A stretch of DNA of 48,789 nucleotides from positions 96,457 to 145,245 of the forward strand of contig NZ_SMAM01000007.1 of NCBI RefSeq assembly GCF_004346205.1, read 5' to 3'. Both the position numbers and the translations under genes were made by a program. The first letter of the stretch is position 1; the number at the start of each line of letters is the position of its first letter. The notes beneath the pieces are model-generated. The model saw nothing but the letters and a program-made list of their open reading frames with translations. It was not told where the DNA came from and ran no database searches. Shown here in pieces: positions 44,762 through 48,789 of the stretch. Source of the DNA: Bibersteinia trehalosi (GTDB lineage: Bacteria; Pseudomonadota; Gammaproteobacteria; Enterobacterales; Pasteurellaceae).

Positions 44762-47700
44762 ATGAATAAGATCTTTAAAGTTATTTGGAGCCATGCAACA
44801 CGAACATTTGTGGTCGCATCGGAACTTGCCAAAAATAATGGTAAAGTTGCGTCAAGTGCAAATCAGGGAGCTGACGTATCCAATAACTATGCAAAAACAT
44901 TCTCATTAAGTTTACTCTCTGCTTCGGTTATGCTAGGGATGGCTCCAAATGCAGACGCTGCAATCGCAATTAGTAGTACAACTGCAAGTGGTGGAGTAGT
45001 TGTAAATACTAGTCAGTCAGATATTTCAGGGGGAACTGGGAGTGGTGTTTCTGCCCAAAATACTCGCCCTTATAACTACTATAACCCAGGTAGTAAATCT
45101 TATGCGAATGCCTCTACGAATAACACAGATGTTTCTTTGTATAATTCGAATAATTCTACGGGTATCGCTTTAGGTTTAAATGCTGATGCAAAAGGGCAAC
45201 GTAATGGTTTCTCAAATGGTATTGCGATCGGGGATTATTCAAATGCATCTGGTGGCTTAGCTGTTTCTATTGGTGCTTATTCGCAAGCATTAGATATCGG
45301 TTCTGTAGCTCTTGGTACTTCATCAAGAGCAGCAGGCTTTAACTCATTTGCGGCAATGCGTCAATCAGCAGCCATTGGTGATTATTCTGTTGCAATTGGT
45401 TCTACTGCTTGGGCAGATAGCCGCTCTAGCTTAGCGATTGGTTCATCTGCGACAGCTAAAGGGACACAATCTTTTGCGATTGGTAGTGCAGATCATGTAA
45501 CGTTAGATGGCACTAGTGATGGTGAAGCAAGAAGAACTAAGTATGATGGGATGAATAATACCCAAACAAATGGTAATCGTTCTTTTGCTATTGGTACTTC
45601 TGCAAAAACAAATGGTGATGACTCTTTTGCGTTTGGTTCTGATGCAAATGCAGGATCGTTTAATATTACTTATGATAGTTATTTAGAAGCTAATATTGCA
45701 TCAGCTAATGCTAGTGCGGCAGCACAAAGAGCTTTTGCTTTAGGGACAAAATCTCGTGCATTAAAGGATGACTCTTTTGCCTTAGGTACTAATGCAAATT
45801 CTTCTGGTAATAGTTCGTTTTCATTAGGCACTAATGCCACCGCAACAGATAAAAATGCCTTTGCATTAGGCACCGCTTCTAATGCAACCAGTGAAAATTC
45901 TGTTGCATTTGGTGTGCAATCAAATGCAACAAATAAATCAGCAATTGCATTTGGTGTGCAATCAAATGCATCGGCAGAAAAGGCGATTGCGTTTGGTACA
46001 GAAGCATTTTCTAACGGCAGCGCTGCGGTAGCGGTGGGAAGCTCTTCTAAAGCAAGCGGTGAGCGCTCTATTGCTATTGGTGCCGATGCAAATGTAACGC
46101 AGAAATCGGGCGGTAGTATTGCAATTGGTGAAAATGCGACAGTAGATGCTAAAGAATCTACCGCAGTGGGTATGAAATCAAAAGCATTGAGCAATTTCTC
46201 TACCAGTATTGGTGCGAGTAGCCAAGTTGCTGCAAATGCTGAAAGTGGTATGGCGATTGGCCACTCTGCAAATGTCACTGCGGCAAATGCTACTGCAATC
46301 GGTACCAATGCAACAGCAAGCCATACCAACGCGGTTGCACTTGGCTCAGCTTCTACTACTCGTGGAGCAACTGAAGAAAGAACGGCAACAGTAAATGGCA
46401 TTACTTATACTGGCTTTGCCGGTAATAACACGAGTAGTGTGGTTTCTGTGGGATCAAAAGGTGCTGAACGCCAAATTGTGAATGTGGCGGCGGGTAATGT
46501 TTCTGCAAATTCTACGGATGCAATCAATGGTTCACAACTTTATTTAGTAGCAGTAGAGGCGGCTAAGAAGAGTATTGTAAAAGCAGGAACAAATACGAAT
46601 GTTTCTAGCACAGCTCATACAAATGGCTCTATTACTTATACTGTTGATACATTGAAAACCATTGCTGAAAAAGGTTCTGATTATGTTACAGTCACTGAAT
46701 CTAGTGAAGCTAACAATGTATTCAAATATACGATCGATCTTAACCAAACAACAAAAGATGCGATCAATCAAGTTTCTAATAATACCCAAAATATTACCAA
46801 CTTAAATAATACGATTAAACAAGGTTGGAATATCACAACAACTGCTTCTGCTGGCGGTAAGGTAGATGGTAATTCAACGGCTAATGTTCAGTTAGGCGAT
46901 TTAGTGACTATCGATGCAGGGCAGAATATCAATATTACGCAGTCTGATCGTAAGATTAGTATTGCAACCTCTATGGATCCTGCCTTTAACAGCGTAACCA
47001 CGAATAATTTCACCGTGAATGCAAGTGGTGTGGTGAATATGGGCGGTAATACCGTGCAAAATGTGGCAAATGGCACAAACGCAACAGATGCGGTGAATTT
47101 GCAACAATTAAATGCCAGCAAATCGGTGGTTAAAGCAGGGAATTACACCAATGTTACCAGCAGCTCTGATGCAAATGGCACGGTTTATACGGTAAATGCT
47201 GATAAATCAGTGGTAAAAGCGGGTAATAATGTTAATGTCACTACAGAGACAGACGGTAAAGGTTTAACGAATTACACGGTTAATGTAGAGGGTGATTTAA
47301 CTAACATTACCAGCATTACAAATAATGTGGGCAATAAGCTAACCATCGGTAATGGCACAACAACCGTTGAAGGTGGCAAAGCAAAAGTTAGCAACAATTC
47401 GAATAAAACGGATATTGCGACTGTTGGCGATATTGTGAATACCATCAACAATGTAAGTTGGGCTGTAGCAGGCAATGGCGCTGTTCAAGAAAATATTACC
47501 GCAGGCGAAGTGGTGAACTTTGCTAATGGTAATAATAGTGTTGCTGTTGTTACTGCAAACAAAACAACCGGCGGGGTTGATGTTAAGTTTAATGTTGAGG
47601 GTGATTTAAAGAACATTTCTTCTTTAACCAATAACGGCACAACGATCACTATTGGCGATACCAACAATAATAAAGTGGTAAATGTTAATGGTGCAAATAT

Positions 47701-48789
47701 CACCAATGTTGCAAATGGTACAAACGCCACAGATGCGGTTAATCTGCAACAATTAAATGCTAGCAAATCAGTAGTTAAAGCAGGCAACTATACCAATGTT
47801 ACCAGTACATCAGATGCCAATGGCACGGTTTATACAGTGAATGCTGAAAAATCGGTCGTGACTGAAGGTACGAATGTCAAAGTTAATGTAACGACTAGCG
47901 GTGATGGTTTAACTACTTACAATGTAAGCGTAGCTGGTGATTTAACTAACATTACCAGCATTACAAATAATGTAGGTAATAAACTCACTATTGGTAACGG
48001 TACAACAACCGTTGAAGGTGGTAAGGCGAAGGTTAGCGATAATTCGAATGCAACAGATATTGCGACCGTTGGCGATATTGTGAAGACCATCAACAATGTA
48101 AGTTGGACAGTCTCTGGCAATGGTGAGGTAAAAGAAAATATTACCGCAGGCGAAGTGGTGAATTTTGTTAATGGTAATAATAGTGTTGCGGTTGTTACTG
48201 CAAACAACACAACCGGCGGGGTTGATGTTAAGTTTAATGTTGAAGGTGCATTAAGCAACATTACTTCTTTAACCAATAACGGCACAACGATCACTATTGG
48301 TGATACCAACAACAATAATGTAGTAAATGTTAATGGTGCAAATATCACCAATGTTGCAAATGGTACAAACGCCACGGATGCAGTGAATCTGCAACAATTA
48401 AATGCCAGCAAATCAGTAGTTAAAGCAGGCAATTACACCACAGTTACCAGCACCTCAGATGCCAATGGCACGGTTTATACGGTAAATGCTGAAAAATCTG
48501 TAGTAAAAGCGGGTAACAATGTCAATGTGACCACTGAAACTGATGGTAAAGGTTTAACCAACTATACGGTTAAAGTAGAAGGTGATCTTACCAATATCAG
48601 CAGTATCACCAACAACGGCACAACGATTAAATTAGATAATCAAAATGGGAATAAAACCGTTGATGTTGGCGGTGCAACCATTACTAATGTCGCAGCGGGT
48701 GTAAATTTAACGGATGCGGTGAATGTTGGTCAGTTGGAAAAAGTGAATGCAACGGCCAATGCGGGTTGGAATGTCACGACGAATAATGG
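44762..48789 (+). CDS. Trimeric autotransporter adhesin (YadA/Hsf-type), 5' part, continues past the window
   Basis: At least 1342 codons are open to the window end. The N-terminus MNKIFKVIWSHATRTFVV is an extended signal peptide region (ESPR), followed by the hydrophobic core …LLSASVMLGMAPNADAA. The passenger starts with many YadA-head repeats (SFAIGxxAxAxGxxS pattern, about residues 130–545), then a neck motif (AGNVSANSTDAINGSQLY near residue 579), then stalk modules containing NVANGTNATDAVNLQQL units and 645-bp repeats. The C-terminal membrane anchor lies outside the window. AGGATTATTCTT precedes the ATG. Such proteins form surface trimers that bind host cells or matrix. The upstream AAGC tract and terminator suggest phase-variable expression. 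Confidence 0.95.
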   Translation, partial: MNKIFKVIWSHATRTFVVASELAKNNGKVASSANQGADVSNNYAKTFSLSLLSASVMLGMAPNADAAIAISSTTASGGVVVNTSQSDISGGTGSGVSAQNTRPYNYYNPGSKSYANASTNNTDVSLYNSNNSTGIALGLNADAKGQRNGFSNGIAIGDYSNASGGLAVSIGAYSQALDIGSVALGTSSRAAGFNSFAAMRQSAAIGDYSVAIGSTAWADSRSSLAIGSSATAKGTQSFAIGSADHVTLDGTSDGEARRTKYDGMNNTQTNGNRSFAIGTSAKTNGDDSFAFGSDANAGSFNITYDSYLEANIASANASAAAQRAFALGTKSRALKDDSFALGTNANSSGNSSFSLGTNATATDKNAFALGTASNATSENSVAFGVQSNATNKSAIAFGVQSNASAEKAIAFGTEAFSNGSAAVAVGSSSKASGERSIAIGADANVTQKSGGSIAIGENATVDAKESTAVGMKSKALSNFSTSIGASSQVAANAESGMAIGHSANVTAANATAIGTNATASHTNAVALGSASTTRGATEERTATVNGITYTGFAGNNTSSVVSVGSKGAERQIVNVAAGNVSANSTDAINGSQLYLVAVEAAKKSIVKAGTNTNVSSTAHTNGSITYTVDTLKTIAEKGSDYVTVTESSEANNVFKYTIDLNQTTKDAINQVSNNTQNITNLNNTIKQGWNITTTASAGGKVDGNSTANVQLGDLVTIDAGQNINITQSDRKISIATSMDPAFNSVTTNNFTVNASGVVNMGGNTVQNVANGTNATDAVNLQQLNASKSVVKAGNYTNVTSSSDANGTVYTVNADKSVVKAGNNVNVTTETDGKGLTNYTVNVEGDLTNITSITNNVGNKLTIGNGTTTVEGGKAKVSNNSNKTDIATVGDIVNTINNVSWAVAGNGAVQENITAGEVVNFANGNNSVAVVTANKTTGGVDVKFNVEGDLKNISSLTNNGTTITIGDTNNNKVVNVNGANITNVANGTNATDAVNLQQLNASKSVVKAGNYTNVTSTSDANGTVYTVNAEKSVVTEGTNVKVNVTTSGDGLTTYNVSVAGDLTNITSITNNVGNKLTIGNGTTTVEGGKAKVSDNSNATDIATVGDIVKTINNVSWTVSGNGEVKENITAGEVVNFVNGNNSVAVVTANNTTGGVDVKFNVEGALSNITSLTNNGTTITIGDTNNNNVVNVNGANITNVANGTNATDAVNLQQLNASKSVVKAGNYTTVTSTSDANGTVYTVNAEKSVVKAGNNVNVTTETDGKGLTNYTVKVEGDLTNISSITNNGTTIKLDNQNGNKTVDVGGATITNVAAGVNLTDAVNVGQLEKVNATANAGWNVTTNN
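47060..48640 (+). repeat. 645-bp (215-aa) tandem repeats in the adhesin stalk
   Basis: The block starting AATGTGGCAAATGG (47060) recurs at 47705 and 48350, exactly 645 bp apart each time. The third unit keeps similarity to about 48600, then diverges; a related shorter junction occurs at 48686. Copy-number change would keep the frame. Confidence 0.85.

Noticed and set aside
45679-48432. Long minus-strand reading frames opposite the adhesin
   Set aside because: They are mirror frames of repetitive, Ala/Thr/Asn-rich adhesin codons, with repeated hydrophobic peptides and no start signals.
47060-48789. CRISPR-like array
   Set aside because: The repeats are 645-bp coding modules in frame with the adhesin, not short repeats with unique spacers.

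Overview
The window looks like a chromosomal segment of a Pasteurellaceae bacterium. Gene content and local order are Haemophilus/Actinobacillus-like: argR–mdh, cnoX–trxB, proQ–prc–ldtD–mepK–ycbL, and bamD divergent from rluD. The DNA carries many copies of the uptake signal ACAAGCGGTC in both orientations. That is the Actinobacillus pleuropneumoniae/Mannheimia/Bibersteinia-type signal, not the AAGTGCGGT form of H. influenzae. I cannot name the species from the sequence alone.

Layout. 1–5202: the 3' part of an rnf (Rnf electron-transport) operon with two extra genes (yeaK and a TRIC-type membrane protein) between rnfC and rnfD, followed by lpxM. 5203–5610: a hairpin-rich gap. 5611–24609: conserved housekeeping genes, including tsaD, bamD/rluD, argR/mdh, cnoX–trxB, a peptidoglycan block (proQ–prc–ldtD–mepK–ycbL), mlaA, kdsB–epmC–ydjA, sppA and pgsA. 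24674–27799: uvrC, a MazG-like gene and a DUF817 membrane protein. 27864–33726: pgaABCD on the minus strand, for poly-N-acetylglucosamine biofilm matrix. 34138–38620: an argCJBD operon on the minus strand with an ARG box upstream. 38873–43788: rlmKL, trmL and uvrD. 43789–44761: a long AT-rich region ending in a structured leader. 44762–end: the 5' part of a large trimeric autotransporter adhesin.

Two themes stand out. First, a family of palindromic REP-like elements (GTAGGGGCG... arms) lies between genes and also inside reading frames. One adds 24 codons in frame to rlmKL. Related units form part of the tandem-repeated tail of rnfC. A degenerate one seems to supply the uvrD stop codon. Others sit in the gaps of the arg and rnf operons.

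Second, the adhesin leader contains about 24 copies of the tetranucleotide AAGC inside a short upstream reading frame. In the present repeat phase that frame stops inside the 5' arm of an intrinsic-terminator-like hairpin, just before the adhesin start. In either other phase it would stop before the hairpin. This suggests, as an inference only, a phase-variable leader-ORF/attenuator switch in which repeat number decides whether a ribosome disrupts the terminator. It is the best candidate here for an undescribed system.
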